In this document: positions 1 through 11,109 of the stretch, one piece after another
Numbering within the stretch: position 1 is the first letter of the stretch
How the letters are laid out: every line of letters begins with the position of its first letter
Program-made: the position numbers and the translations under genes
DNA from: Scilla litardierei
Taxonomy: Eukaryota; Streptophyta; Magnoliopsida; Asparagales; Asparagaceae
NCBI GenBank assembly: GCA_030789695.1
Contig: JAULAV010008687.1
Coordinates: 62,001-126,000, forward strand
Direction of reading: 5' to 3'
Length of the DNA: 64,000 bases
Notes under the pieces: generated by a model
What the model saw: only the letters and a program-made list of their open reading frames with translations
Told to the model about the DNA's origin: nothing
The model's database searches: none

Positions 1-485
1 TTTTGGAGATTTTTGCTGACATGTGCCCTTTTCTCTTTGGGTGTCACATGTTAGGTTTTGAGCCTGAGTTAGTTGCTGAGGACGACAAGCTGTTGACGTC
101 CAATTCGAGGACACCGGAGTTCTACCCTTAGTCTCAGCTGGTGATTATCTCTTAGTTGGTATTTACTTTCCTAGTAGCTGCTGTTAGGTTATTCGGTGCA
201 TAACACCATTATTTGTTTTAGTTTCGGCCCTGCTTAGGCCTTCTTTTCAGACTCTGTATTCTTTATGACTATCTCTGTATGTTTGGAATAAAATCTATGG
301 AGGTTGAATGTTGGATAATTTTAATTGTCTATATTTTATTATTATTGTTGTTGTTTTGTCGTAATGCAAAGAACCTGCTAATAGATTAACTTACCAGACA
401 CTTATCAGATTGTAGCTTCACAGCTCCAAGTCTGAGCGGACCTCTTCACGTCTCGCCTTCCATACTTGGGAAGCGGGGCGTGACA
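1..485 (+). mobile_element. 3' part of a Tekay-like Ty3/gypsy LTR, cut by the window edge
   Basis: It ends in GGGAAGCGGGGCGTGACA at 485, the same end as the LTRs at 52483 and 59755 but in inverted orientation. Shared blocks run along its whole length, including the block around the lost CAGCTCCA/GAGCGGACC stretch and the segment near position 25-55. It is clearly more diverged (roughly 80 percent by eye) than the two LTRs at the right of the window are from each other, so it is a relative and not their partner. No primer binding site follows position 485, so this is a 3' LTR or a solo LTR. Confidence 0.8.
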
Positions 486-981
486 CAATCTTCATGAGGG
501 TGTGACATGAATGAGCTAATGAAGAAGTGTGCCATATTACACAAATCCAATATATTAAAATACCAATTGTACTAAACACATACTTACAACCATTTAGCTC
601 TCCCTATATGTGTGCATCTCCCAGGCACCATCCTCTCCTTTGAATTGATCCTTCATTTGTAAACCAAGGAGTGTGTAGGGTATGCATCTTGTACAATAAT
701 CTGACAATTAAACAATTTGTGGTATCCAAAAACTTTTTGGATCCAATGGGTTAAGGAACAAAATCAAGTAGTCCAATAACCAATCATATACCAATTGTAA
801 ATAACAACCATCAATAAAAATGCATGACATGCATTGATAGGAGTTATTATAATCATGAAAATCATACACATAAGGAATTAACAATTCTCAACCATTAGAA
901 ATTTAGATACACCTAGACTAATAATTCATGTGCATATGATTTAATCATAATACATTTTACAAGCAACATCACTATGAATCT

Positions 982-1108
982 ATTATACATTTGACAACGT
1001 TTTTTTTGAATTCTAGGTCTGACTAAGACAAGATAAAGAGTGGCTGAGATTTGATCTTGGTAAATCAATGGTTGAGATTGGATTTGGTGAAAATTTTAGT
1101 GGGAAAAC
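982..1108. repeat. Dispersed repeat, second copy at 62164-62290
   Basis: TCTATTATACATTTGACA and the following GAATTCTAGG..CTGACTA.GACAAG stretch recur at 62162-62215 in the same orientation, followed by similar AGATTTGATCT and GGTTGAGAT/GGTTCAGAT text. The family is not identified. It may be one end of a DNA transposon or the edge of an older LTR element. Confidence 0.6.
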
Positions 1109-1256
1109 TTAAATTTTGGTGGAAAAAGTGTCTTGGGAACCAAAACTTCGAAATTAGAAGTGTCTTGGGAAAGATTGTGGAGATTAAATTTGGGGGAAAA
1201 GTGCCTTGGGAACCTAAACTTTGAAATTGAAAGTGCCTTGGGAAAGATAATGGAGA
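1109..1256. repeat. Tandem duplication of a unit of about 74 bp
   Basis: Two head-to-tail copies (about 1109-1183 and 1184-1256), each with GTGYCTTGGGAACC followed by CTTYGAAATT and a second GTGYCTTGGGAAAGAT. No coding potential. Confidence 0.8.
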
Positions 1257-1342
1257 AGCATGATCCATTAAATTAAACAAAATAAAAAAAATTAGCGTAA
1301 AACAATTTAGAGGAACAACAAATTAGCGTAAAAACCCCTGAG

Positions 1343-1537
1343 GTTTGTTGTTCCGCGCCCGCACCGAAGGCGCCCGCTAATTTGTTGTTCCGCGTCGAAG
1401 GCGCGGGCGCTAAATTTGTTGTTCCGCGCCAAAGGCGCGGGTGCCAAATTTGTTGTTTGACGCCGAATTTGTTGTTCCGCGCCGAAGGCGCTTGCGCCGA
1501 ATTTGTTGTTCCGCGCCGAAGGTGGCCGTGCCGCTTA
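1343..1537. repeat. GC-rich hairpin minisatellite, six units
   Basis: Six copies start with TTTGTTGTTCCGCG or a variant at about 1343, 1381, 1415, 1448, 1468 and 1502, mostly 33-38 bp apart. Each good unit holds the perfect hairpin CCGCGCCGAAGGCGCGG. It lies in AT-rich DNA, so the GC content jumps sharply. The ORF across it reads repeat sequence and is not a gene. Confidence 0.8.
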
Positions 1538-2344
1538 ATATTTTTACGCTATTTTATTGTTCTGTTAAATTTTGGCTGTGAAAATAATTTTTCGGGGAAC
1601 AAAGATTTTGCGGGGGAAATCTTAAACGAACCGTGCCCGTGGGCACAAGTTATGACTAGTACACACATATAATACAATAATTTGTGCTAGAAAGATTCCA
1701 TGTTCAATATGGATATGTGCACAAAATAAACATTCACGGCACAACACATATTGATGGATGGCATGAAAAGTAATGCCACAAAGAGTGTGCATGAAAAGCT
1801 GACGTCCCCCCGGTTTTGCACTATGTAAGGTAGGATGGAGGATACCAGAATTAAATATTTATAACCGCAAGCGCACGGTGTCGAAGTGTGGCTTGGGGGT
1901 CGAACTCAGAGAGGCGTGTGGTGTGCTTGTCAACAAAGAGGAACCGGATCACCCGGTGGGTGAGCTAGCCCTATCGCTTGGTGGTTGTCACGATATGAAA
2001 CTATGAAAAGATGTAAGATATAAAAATTAACCCAGGACCTTAATTTCCACCCTCTCATGTGTTCTCTCTATTACGATCGATGGATAGGAATACGATCGGA
2101 TTCTAGGGTTTAGTGGTGGGACATTGGCTCTGATAGCGATACCTAGCGTCCCATGGGCCCGATATTTCGGTCGATGCCGAGGATGATACGCTAGGTCTAC
2201 CCGAGTTCGGACGGTGGGCATTTCCATGTACAACACCGACTGACTCCGGGAGCACTAAGCTCGCAACGATTGTTCCCAACATTTCATCCAAGCCGTTTCC
2301 ACGCGCGAGGAATCAATGTCTACGCTAGGGATGTGAGCTGTGGC

Positions 2345-2863
2345 CTTCTGGAATAGTTAAGGTCGGACAGTGCTTTCAAAAGGGGGATCGCAGACTAACC
2401 ACTTTAGCAACTAGCCACTTTAGCAGTTTGAAGGACCAACAGCTGTGTTTCCCAAAATCCGAGGCAGTGGGCCTTTCTATCTGTGCTCTCTCTCTTCTGT
2501 CTGTTACTGGCTGTCATGGATCGGTCGCCCCTTTGACTCGCCCTCCCTCCTCTCCACGCCATGCTCCCTCAAAAAAGGGACCACAAAAAACTAGCCTGAA
2601 AAGCGCTCTCACGTTTAGAGTGACTTGCCTAAAAGTGGTTGGGGACTCGAAATTGGTTATCAGTCAGGTCGCAGGAGAGTGGAAGACCAGGGACTCTAAG
2701 TAGATTCTATATCATGCTGAACGCCTAGTCTCACTCTTTGATGAGGTGGTTTTCGTATCACGGATCTTGATGAACGTTGTAGTTGTGAAAAATGGAGGGT
2801 TCCCAACGAGGGCAGCAGGCGGTTGCCGACCAAGGGGCAGCCATAGGGATTCTGGCAATAATG
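2345..2863 (+). other. Insertion in the LTR carrying an RNase H fragment
   Basis: Present in the left LTR and absent from the right one. From about 2629 the plus strand reads GDSKLVISQVAGEWKTRDSK, a stop, then ILYHAERLVSLFDEVVF. This is the RNase H (RVT_3 type) core found in plant Ty3/gypsy elements: the catalytic Asp of GDS, then the helix before the YH segment. The upstream part holds a CT-rich stretch. No clear target duplication or terminal repeat is seen, so the mechanism is open. The fragment is unlike the RNase H of Tat #2, so it comes from another element. Confidence 0.7.
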
Positions 2864-3326
2864 TAGAGGATTAAACTTCCGTTTTATTTCCCCTTGGCCC
2901 GATGGTCAGAGGCGGTCGTTCTTCCGCCAATGACAATAAAACGTCACGCGTAACCATCTAAAACCCTATATCCTATCGAAACCCTAATCCTATGGTCGTT
3001 CTAGGGAGAACCCATGAAGGGGCTTCCACCAATGTCCCAGATTAGGAAACTACTCACTAATCATTGCAAAAGATTCAATGCAACAAAATATAGCCATCAA
3101 AATTAAGATCAAGCAATAGATTAGAGAAGCAAACGATAGTATTAACGCAATATTAAAGTATCAAAATGATCAAGAAACTTACAAAGCAAAATAAATTCTC
3201 AGCAGCCAAAATCCCTAAAAAATGCTTAAGAAAAGGGGATTCTCATTTTCTGGTAAACCTAGGGCTACATATACATTTTGGCAAGATGCCAGGGAATATG
3301 CCCATAAGAAGACAAAAATTAACGTC

Positions 3327-3645
3327 CACCTGATCGGTTGGAACATCAACCGATCGGGTGAGACGACCATTGACTTGGTCTTCAGCTTCTGAGATACTTC
3401 ACCCGATCACTGAACCGATCGGGTGAAGTCTTGAACTTTCGAGCTGGGGAAGATCGGCTACAGGTGACCCGATCGGTTGAGTATCAACCGATCGGGTGAA
3501 GTTCAGCTCCAAAAATAGAGAGCACTGCGGCATCCAACCAATCACAGGGGCGATCGGCTGGGTTCTTCTTCATTGCTGCTTCTGATCGGGTCTGATACGC
3601 GTGCACGAACCAATCAGGTGGGACTGTCCACCCGATCGGTTGAGG
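3327..3645 (-). promoter_or_regulatory. Inverted motif array in U3 of the Athila 3' LTR
   Basis: Repeated CACCCGATCGGTTGA and its complement TCAACCGATCGGGTG, in alternating orientation and often only a few bases apart, with degenerate copies. It lies directly upstream (minus sense) of the LTR TATA region. A promoter or enhancer role is inferred from position. Confidence 0.6.
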
Positions 3646-3889
3646 GCTTATACATGGTATACTTTGACGTTTGGCCCTTAGGATCTCGTGTGACATCTCT
3701 CGTTGCTCCGGGGACTCATGATGTGTGCTTTATATGTCCCCTACGCTGGCAATCTCCTGCAATAGCACATAAACACAAAGAAAGTGAAAAGAAACTAAAA
3801 ATCACAAAAGAATAGATATGAAACAGCGTTAAACGACGAGAAATCACAGAGAAGGCGTGCGTGAATATATAAAATATTAACGCACGTCA

Positions 3890-5486
3890 AAATCCCCCAA
3901 GCTGAACCCTTCCTCGTCCTCGAGGAAGACGAGTGAGGATATGAGCTCGGAGGGAAAAATAGAAAGGAAGAATCAGAAAACGAAAAGAAAATCCTAGATC
4001 ACCCGTCAGAGCCAACGAAATTCAACACGACATACTAAGCAAGCATGCGATAAGCATATCACTAAACCCCAGAATATGAGTCCATACAAGTGTCGTAGGT
4101 TCACGCGGTGAAGTGCGGGTGAGTGAGGTCGTGAGCTAGCAGACGGTGTGACTATCTAAATTGTGCAATAAAGCTCCATATACTCATACCCATGGAATGA
4201 CCCAAATAGAGAATCAATTCGAATAAGCGGTGAATAACAGTTCAAGAATGCATGAGAATAAAGTAAGAATAGAAAACATATCATATGTCGGAGACTCTAC
4301 TGCTAGGAACTAGGGGATCACTGCACGAATGCCAAGATGATTGCTAGAAAATTCCTAGGCCAAGTGTGTTTGAAAACGAAGGGGGTTGAGTAGGTGTGGA
4401 GGGGAGCACTTGGTGCAAATTCTCGCCTTTCCTTAATTCATGGCGGTAGGAATAATATTCACAATGGAAGATATTTTTGGGTTTTGGATATTTGTATTTT
4501 TTTGGGTTTTTGCTATACATATTTTTTTCTTGTTTCTCTTTTTTTTTGAATTTTTCTTCTCTCCTTTTTTTGGAAGTGGGATAGTGAAAAGTGTGCACTC
4601 CCCAAATGGGAGAACGATGCATGACGAGGGGATCTGCACCAAGTAAAACAAAAAAGAATTCGAATTCTAAACACTTGGCAAAAGAAATTTTTTTTGCAGA
4701 TTAGAACATAAGCAAATGGGTTATCCTAGTCCTATTGGTAGAGTCCCGACACATGCGATTTGAAGCGTAATATATATAGATTCATGCAAAAAGAAAAAGA
4801 TAGTGGCGGCAATATACCGCATATACAAAATTGAAGCATGATAGCCTAGGGGTCATCCAAGGACATGCATATAAAACAACATCACAAGCACACCAACTAG
4901 CTAGTCACGACACAACTCACACAAAAGCAAAGTGGACCCACGGAGCATAAAATGCAATAGGACTCGTCTTCATAGGGTTAGTGAGAATGATTATCGTAGC
5001 TAAGCTAAGTGTGTGTGGTTCCGTGGCAGTTCATCATGTGGGGTCATTTCTAGGAGAGTGAGAATAATAAGAAGGAAAGAAAAAGAAAAAACACGATGAA
5101 ATTGACTAAAAATAATGGAAAAAAGACAAGACTGACGCACAAAGTGCGACTCCCCCAAGCTGAATGTTGCATTGCCCTCAATGCAATAAGAGTAAATACG
5201 GGAGGGCAATGAAATTGGGAGGGAAGTACGCACCGGCACAGAAAAGTGAAAAACAAGAAAAACACACAAAACGAGACAGAAAAATAAAGAAGATAAACAT
5301 CCAAACCAACTATATAAAACACATACACACGCCACACAAAAACACACACACAACAAACATGACACGACAATCATCACAAAAAAATTGATTTCCCCAAGCT
5401 AATCATGACAATGCTAGAGAAAAGATTTGATCGTGGTGGATCAGAAGAAATAGCTAGGGGAAATCAGAAAAAACAAAAATCAAGAT
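3890..5486 (-). other. 3' noncoding region of the Athila-like element with three purine tracts
   Basis: The polypurine tract abuts the 3' LTR at 3890-3904 (minus strand GTTCAGCTTGGGGGATT). Near-copies occur at about 5151-5164 and 5390-5402, both read as CAAGCTGAA/CAAGCTAAT after a C run on the plus strand. No supported gene lies between; small ORFs here are in low-complexity DNA. Confidence 0.7.
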
Positions 5487-7367
5487 GCAGGAGTGGTGGG
5501 CTCCTCATCCTCCTTGGAAGAGAGTGGAGGGGTGTGGGAGGGAGAAGTGATGGATGTGAGAAGAAGTGGGGAAGGAGGTGGAGATAGTGGATGAATGGGC
5601 TCGGTGGGGATATGGATGATGGGTGGGGTGACGTTGGTGAAGGAGGATGGTAAGGATATGGCGATCGATGAGGTGGGTGTGGGTAAAGATTTCGTGTGCA
5701 CAGCTAACTTCTTGCGACGCGAGTAGGCGGTGGTGATGGATGTGAAGGGTGAAGGGAGTGAAGGATCGACAGTAGTAGTGGTGGGTGGAGAAGAAGTGGC
5801 GGGAAGAAAAACGGTGGTGGTGGAAGGAGGGGATGATCGCCGAGGGGGTGATGGAGGTGGTGGAGATGGTGGTAGAGGACCGTGAATGTGTGTAAGAAGG
5901 CAGATAATCACGGAGACGTTTCGGTCGAGAGTGAGGATACATGGATGTGAGAGGAAGGAAGTGGATGGGTCTGAGGAGGTTGAGGAGGATGTGCCAGCAC
6001 ACAGAGTAGCCAACTCAGCCTCAAGAGCAAGGTGAGCAGAGGTGGCCTGGCGTACAACAGAAGTGATGCCGGCTGTAGTGGTCATGCCGGCACCGGAGGC
6101 TAGGCCAAAGAGGGCCGTAGTAAGTGCCTCAGAAGAAACAGGGACAACAGCCAGGGTGGCGACACTAGGTCCAGCCCTGGGGTCCTCTCTGAACGCAGGG
6201 ATATCTTGCTCGCCCAAGTGGATGGCAGGTGAAGGTGGTCGAGGTGCGTCAGGGAGTGGAAACTGAAGATGTAACCCCCTACAAACTCGAGATCAGGAGG
6301 AAACGACCAATCTGCCTAAAGATGAATGGACATGCTGCCAAGATTTGGTAGAATGGTATATGGTACAGGGGGGTGGCCATAGTAAAAATCAAACCGACCG
6401 TTGCCCCGCGGCCGGATCATGTGTGTGCCTCGGGACATCGAGGTCATGATATGTGGATCCTTGGGCACGTGGCAAATCGGGGGGAATCACGATGTTGAAA
6501 GGAGGGTGTAAGGCAATGAGAGTAATGAGGCTGCCACAGCAATATTTACCCTTGTTTACGCGGCTAATATCAATGAGTTTTTGAATTAGACATGCAGCAG
6601 CGTTAATGCGTACGCGCAGGGCCTCGAAGCTAATCCCTCAACACCGGAAATGAAGGGAAAAGTCATCGTCCAAAGGATGAATAAATCCGGGATGGTCACG
6701 GTACCGGACTCATCCCTAGGAAAGAAAGTGCTCGATATGATACGGTGGACGAGACATAAGACTAGGTGGATGATGGAAGAGGCCTTGGCCTTGCCTCTAG
6801 GATAATGATCGTGAAGAGTGAGGCGTCCCCAAAAGTGATCAACATCGAAGTCGGCATGAAATTCATAGGGAAGGATATGGCCTTCGAGATTGAGGAAACC
6901 GAAAATGTTGTTGATGGTGGTCAAATCGGTACGGAAGATTCGATTTTGAAGGCGGAAATTGATAATTGACCCCGCCTCAGTTTTGAGAGTCGAGAGAAAT
7001 TCGAGTGTGAGGACGGGGTAAGATGGGGCACGAGAGTGTAAGAAACTAAGCTAACCTAAATTCGCAAATAGGGACTCGACTCTGGAGAAAACTCCGAGAT
7101 CGAGTAGGATTTGATTGTGTGCAAATTTAATGGCTAAGTGAGATCATTGGTCGAGTCGAGAATTGAAGTCTTTATGGTCCTGACTCAAGAAACAGACTCC
7201 CTGGGTCCCATCAGTGGGTCCACCACAGGTAAGATAGGTTGGGGTGGTGGTTGGGTAGGCGGAGGAGGAGGAGCGCATCTACGCGTAGAACGTGTGGATT
7301 TGTGTCTCTTGCGAGACGGCTCCTCTTCCTCCATGATTTTCTTACCCTTGTCCTTATCGTTTGCCAT
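5487..7367 (-). pseudogene. Extra ORF in env position (plant putative transposon protein type), broken
   Basis: Begins at an ATG at 7367 with a lysine-rich start (MANDKDKGKKIMEEEEPSRK) and a proline-rich stretch. The best conserved part is 6924-6586, with the FLNLEGH, FWGRLT, KASSI, IPDLFILW and PFISGV blocks of the domain that plant Athila and related elements carry downstream of pol. The C-terminal part (6217-5487) is Ser/Thr/Pro-rich and low complexity. Stops and frameshifts separate the three pieces, so it is not translatable as one protein. No signal peptide or fusion domain is seen, so an envelope function is not supported. It starts about 420 bp downstream of the TATA box at 7786-7795. 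Confidence 0.65.
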
Positions 7368-7785
7368 GATTGTGTGGCGGTGTAGTGTGATATGCAAGAT
7401 TATATTAGTGTGCACACAACCAATGACAAAGGAGTAAAATAATAATACTTGGGCAATAATAAAAATCAAGCTAAGGAGCGAGTTTACCCAGTTATCAAGC
7501 AAGTCCTTGCTCTGAAAAGATTTCGCGCCGTGCTACGGAGTGATTTGGGAAGCCACCGCATGCTAATCCAACAAGAAATCAAAAATTTCGAAAAAGGGGG
7601 TTCGGGCTAGGGTTTGGGGCGTTTTGTGGTTGAGTGCGGTAGATGGGAGAGGATTGATGGTGGGAGAGAAATGGAGGAAGTGGGGGAGTGATTTTAGGAG
7701 TGATGGAAGCAAAGGAGGAGATCGTTTGAGAGGAAGTCGAAACGATCGTTCGAAAGGAAGTGTTGGAAGTCGGGTGAGGGGTAGG

Positions 7786-8066
7786 ATATATATAGGATTA
7801 GGTGAACCGATCGGGTGAATGTTCACCCGATCGGTTGTCGTAATTCAAAATTTTTTTGCGGATCAACAGCTACAGGGTGAACCGATCGGGTGAGATTTCA
7901 CTTGATCGGTTGACCGCTCCCCAAAATTCCCGAGGCTACTGTCATCTCCACCCGGTCAGCCACCCGATCACTGATAATGTTACCCGATTGGTTCACTTAT
8001 GTGTTGACACTGGCCATTTTCTGATACTGGCCACCCGATCGGTTGGTGCATGAACCGATCGGGTGG
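7786..8066 (-). promoter_or_regulatory. Internal copy of the LTR motif array plus TATA box
   Basis: 7801-8066 holds the same CCGATCGGGTGA/TCACCCGATCGG motifs as the LTR arrays at 3327-3645 and 12117-12432, again in inverted pairs. It is followed (minus sense) by a good TATA box, CTATATATAT, at 7786-7795. It lies between the protease end and the start of the extra ORF. Its function as a promoter for that ORF is inferred. Confidence 0.6.
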
Positions 8067-8247
8067 GGCCCTTCCTGCACAAAAACAAAAAATTTTCTAA
8101 GTATCCCAACGAAAGCTCGCATAGTAGAATTTATTCACAAAAACTAGTAAACTAATCCTATTAAAACCGACAAAAGTTCAGAACATGGGTTGCCTCCCAT
8201 GAAGCACTGTTGTTTATAGTCGTTTGTCGACTCCCGATATATGATAT

Positions 8248-9439
8248 TCATGGGGGTTTGTACGGGTGACGCCCAATGATCGGCATCCTTCCAGCTGTTG
8301 GTGCAGGGGCTCTTGTTGTTGATAGAGGTGACAGGTGAATGGTCTCAACGACTCTCCCGCTGGTGATGTCCGGGGGCTTTTCCCTCATGTTGGCGTCAAT
8401 CGCCTCTCTCCTCAAAATGCAGACTTCATCAGCTGTGAGCTCCAACGGCTCTTTCCCTTTGCTTCTTGCTAGAGCAATCTTTCCAAATCTGGGGGGAGTC
8501 GTCCCGGAGACACATACTTCTTCAGCGACTTCTACTTTTTCCAACCCATCGTGCTTCTCAAGTCCTTCCAAGCCTTCGGGGGGGGGGGGTTCCTTGAAAG
8601 AACCTCCCAAGCTCCTGCATCTATTGCCCTCTCTTCCTCAATCTCCAACATGTTGCATCTGTGTTCCTCTAGGGGTGACTTCATTGATAATGCCAAGTCA
8701 AACTCTACTTTCTGATCTCCGACGTTCAGAGACAGTTTCCCTTTCTTGATGTCTATGAGTATGCCTGTGATTGCCATGAAGGGTCTCCCGAGAATAATCG
8801 GAGTGTGATTATCATCACGCATGTCCATAACTATGAAATTGGTTGGCACATGCATACCGCTGACGTTGACCGGCAAGTCATCGACTACCCCCACCAGGTA
8901 CTTAACTGATCTGTCTGCCAGCTGAATAGTCATTCACGTCGGTTCAAGCTCACCCATATTTATCATCCTGTAAAGCGACAGGGGCATCAGACTTATGCTT
9001 GCACCCAAGTCGACAAGCGCTCGCTTGATGGATACCTCCCATATTGAGCATGGGATAGAAAAACTCCCGGGGTCTTTCAGTTTTGGGGGATTTGCTCGTT
9101 GGATAAGGGCGCTGCACTCCGCCGTTAGGAAAACTTTCTCTTTCCTTGTCCCCTTTGTTAACAAATCTTTAAGAAATTTTGCATATGAGGGAATGGTCTC
9201 GATAGCTTCTAGAAAGGGGATTTGCAGACTCAAGTCCTTCACCATGTCAAAAACTTGCTGTACTTCTCATCGATTTTTGCTTTGGCAAGCCTTTGTGGGA
9301 ATGGCAATGTAGGCTTGAAGACCCTTGAGTTCTCGTCCTCATTTTTCTTATTCTCTTCAGAAACTCCCTCCGGAGTCACGAGGGTTGACATCGAAGCTCC
9401 ATTGTCATTTACTTCCATACTTGGTCTCTCATTGACCAA
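8248..9439 (-). pseudogene. Athila protease region of gag-pro
   Basis: The stretch around 9439-9239 reads PFPQRLAKAKIDEKYSKFL, the linker before Athila protease, then IPSYAKFLKDLLT. The aspartic protease core is ALVDLGASISLMPLSLY (Asp-Leu-Gly for the usual Asp-Thr/Ser-Gly), followed by TIQLADRS and the ILGRPF motif. A TGA at about 8934 interrupts PT/MTIQLADRS, most simply a CGA to TGA change, and a frameshift precedes the protease. Downstream (8531-8248) a tail follows with no RT. A G run of at least ten bases at about 8579-8590 encodes a proline run. Confidence 0.8.
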
Positions 9440-9561
9440 TGGTGCCTCAGGTTATTTCACGGCCTCCCGCGTCGGAATCTGCGTACCACTCCTCAAGACT
9501 ATTGCGGACACATTTGCTTGACCGTGCGACAAGGCTAAAGTTTGGTTGGGTCCCCTTGGGT

Positions 9562-10901
9562 TCACCTCTGGCTGGCCCGGCAATTGCCATTGTGCTTTCT
9601 GAAGATTGGCCCTTGTAACCCCAGCTGGGTCACTTGGTCCACCAACGACTTCTGTCCAATCTGCAGCTGTAGGTTGATCTTCTCTTGGTTTGATATATAC
9701 TGAGTAAGGAGGTTTTCAATAGGAGAGGCCACCCGTTGTTGATTGTATTGTTGCTGCTGGGGTGGGGGCTGCTGATTTCTAGGAGGGTACTGCTGATATA
9801 TCTGCTGTTGCTGAGGTTGCTGATACAGTGCCATGTAGCTGAAGTTTAGGTGGTTCTAGTTGTTAGGAGAATATGCGGGATTTGAGCTTATCCTCGGCGG
9901 ATAAGGTGCATTACCCGTGGGGTTATAAAAGAGGGCACTCGCTTGATCCACCGGTGCTGCGATGCCTCCACCATCAAATTCTCCCATAACTTTGGTTTCT
10001 ACCGATGCCACATGTTGAGTGTTGGCCCCACCAGCCCCGACCATGAATGCTGAAATCTGGGTGGACAACAAATCAAATTTTCTTGATAGTTTATCTACTC
10101 CTTCCACCCGGTGCATTCCTCTAGATTTTGATGTGGCGCGTTCATCGCTTCACCTTTCATTGTTCGATGCCATATTTTCCAGAATATTACTGGCATCAAC
10201 TTCATTACGTTCCATGAAGGATCCTCTCGCCGCGGCATCCATTGAGGACTTTACGTCGTCCCTCAGTCCATTGTAAAACAAGTTTATAATCTGCCAGCGG
10301 GGGAGCTCATGGTGAGGGCATTTCCTCTGCATTTCTTTTAACCTCATCCATGCTTCATGCAATGATTCATGGTTGGCTTGGGAGAAGAAGGAGATTTCGC
10401 TCCTCAGCTTCATTGTCTTCCCCGGAGGAAAGAATTTGTTCAGGAACACATTTGATAGCTTCTCCCAAGTTGTAAATATATTGGGGTCCTTCCCCCTCAG
10501 CCATTTTTTTGCCTTGTCCCGTAGAGAAGATGAGAACAATCTCAACCGGATCGCTTCAGTTGACACGTCATGGATGTTGAAAGTCTCACACTTCTCTAGA
10601 AAAGAATCCAGGTTCTCAATCGGGTTTTCCATAGGAGCCCCAAAAAATGGTCATGTTGGATCCAAGCCATTAGCGACGGCTTTAGCTTAAAATTTCCGGT
10701 CGTGATGGCCGGAGGTTGAATGCTAGACGTGGATCCGATGGACGTCATAGAGTACTCGAGCAAAGACTTCTGTGGAGGGATATTGGCTGCCATGGCGAAT
10801 TCTTCTCTTCTTCTTCTTTCAGCATTGATACGCCTCAGAGTGGCGTTTATCTCGGGATCAAGAGGAACCAAGTCGTCAAGACTTCTTGAGTTCCTGTGCA
10901 T
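9562..10901 (-). pseudogene. Athila gag
   Basis: Starts at the ATG at 10901 (MHRNSRSLDD), followed by the LVPLDPEINATLRRINAERR leader typical of Athila gag. The retrotransposon gag core spans about 10632-10150: RLRLFSSSLRDKAKKWL, TTWEKLSNVFLNKFFPP, LHEAWMRLKEM, INLFYNGL. The C-terminal part is Gln/Pro-rich (9834-9562). A frameshift at about 10625 and stops at about 10150 and 9856 break it. In life it would form the capsid of the particle. Confidence 0.85.
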
Positions 10902-11084
10902 CAAAAATCAGATATACCTATGAAGCATGTATGGTATGATGCGAAATAATAACAAAGAATAAAAAGAATAAAAAATAAAATAAAAAATAAAAATAAAAAT
11001 GGAGAATGTGAAAATTATCACGTGGTAGGGATGTGAACTAGTCTCGGGGGTTAACTGGGTCCTAACTGAAACAAGCACGTTGCC

Positions 11085-11102
11085 TCCCCGGCAACGGCAC
11101 CA
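11085..11102 (-). other. Primer binding site of the Athila-like element
   Basis: Minus strand TGGTGCCGTTGCCGGGGA, one base from the usual Athila site. It lies 7 nt inside the right LTR and fixes the right LTR as the 5' LTR. Confidence 0.85.
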
Positions 11103-11109
11103 TAAAGCT

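Larger units (their letters stand above)
486..1799. other. Degraded repeat DNA with no intact gene
   Basis: No convincing coding region. 573-860 is weakly similar to 13484-13790 in the interior of copia #1: shared order of ACTTACAAC, GCACCATC, CAAGGAG and GGTATCCAAAAAC blocks. It may therefore be old copia interior DNA. The Athila-like element at 1800 was inserted here, because its right flank continues the sequence at 12683. Confidence 0.45.
1800..3889 (-). repeat. 3' LTR of the Athila-like element
   Basis: Aligns with the right LTR over its full length except for a 519-bp extra segment at 2345-2863. Without it the length (1571 bp) matches the right LTR (1568 bp). It holds the motif array (3327-3645) upstream, in the minus sense, of a TATA-like stretch at about 3266-3274. 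Confidence 0.92.

Noticed and set aside
2428..2703. Small plus-strand gene in the Athila LTR insert
   Set aside because: Its C-terminal part is an RNase H fragment and the N-terminal part is unrelated low-complexity DNA; not a gene in itself.
4440..4646. Phe/Ile-rich ORFs on both strands
   Set aside because: T-rich/A-rich low-complexity DNA without conserved blocks.
5000..5377. Cys/Phe/Leu-rich minus-strand ORFs that look membrane-like
   Set aside because: Low-complexity AC/AG-rich DNA in the Athila 3' region; composition explains the hydrophobic reading.
5487..7367. True retroviral-type envelope gene in the Athila-like element
   Set aside because: No signal peptide, membrane anchor or cleavage motif seen; the recognisable domain is a plant transposon protein domain. 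The name env-position ORF is used for place only.
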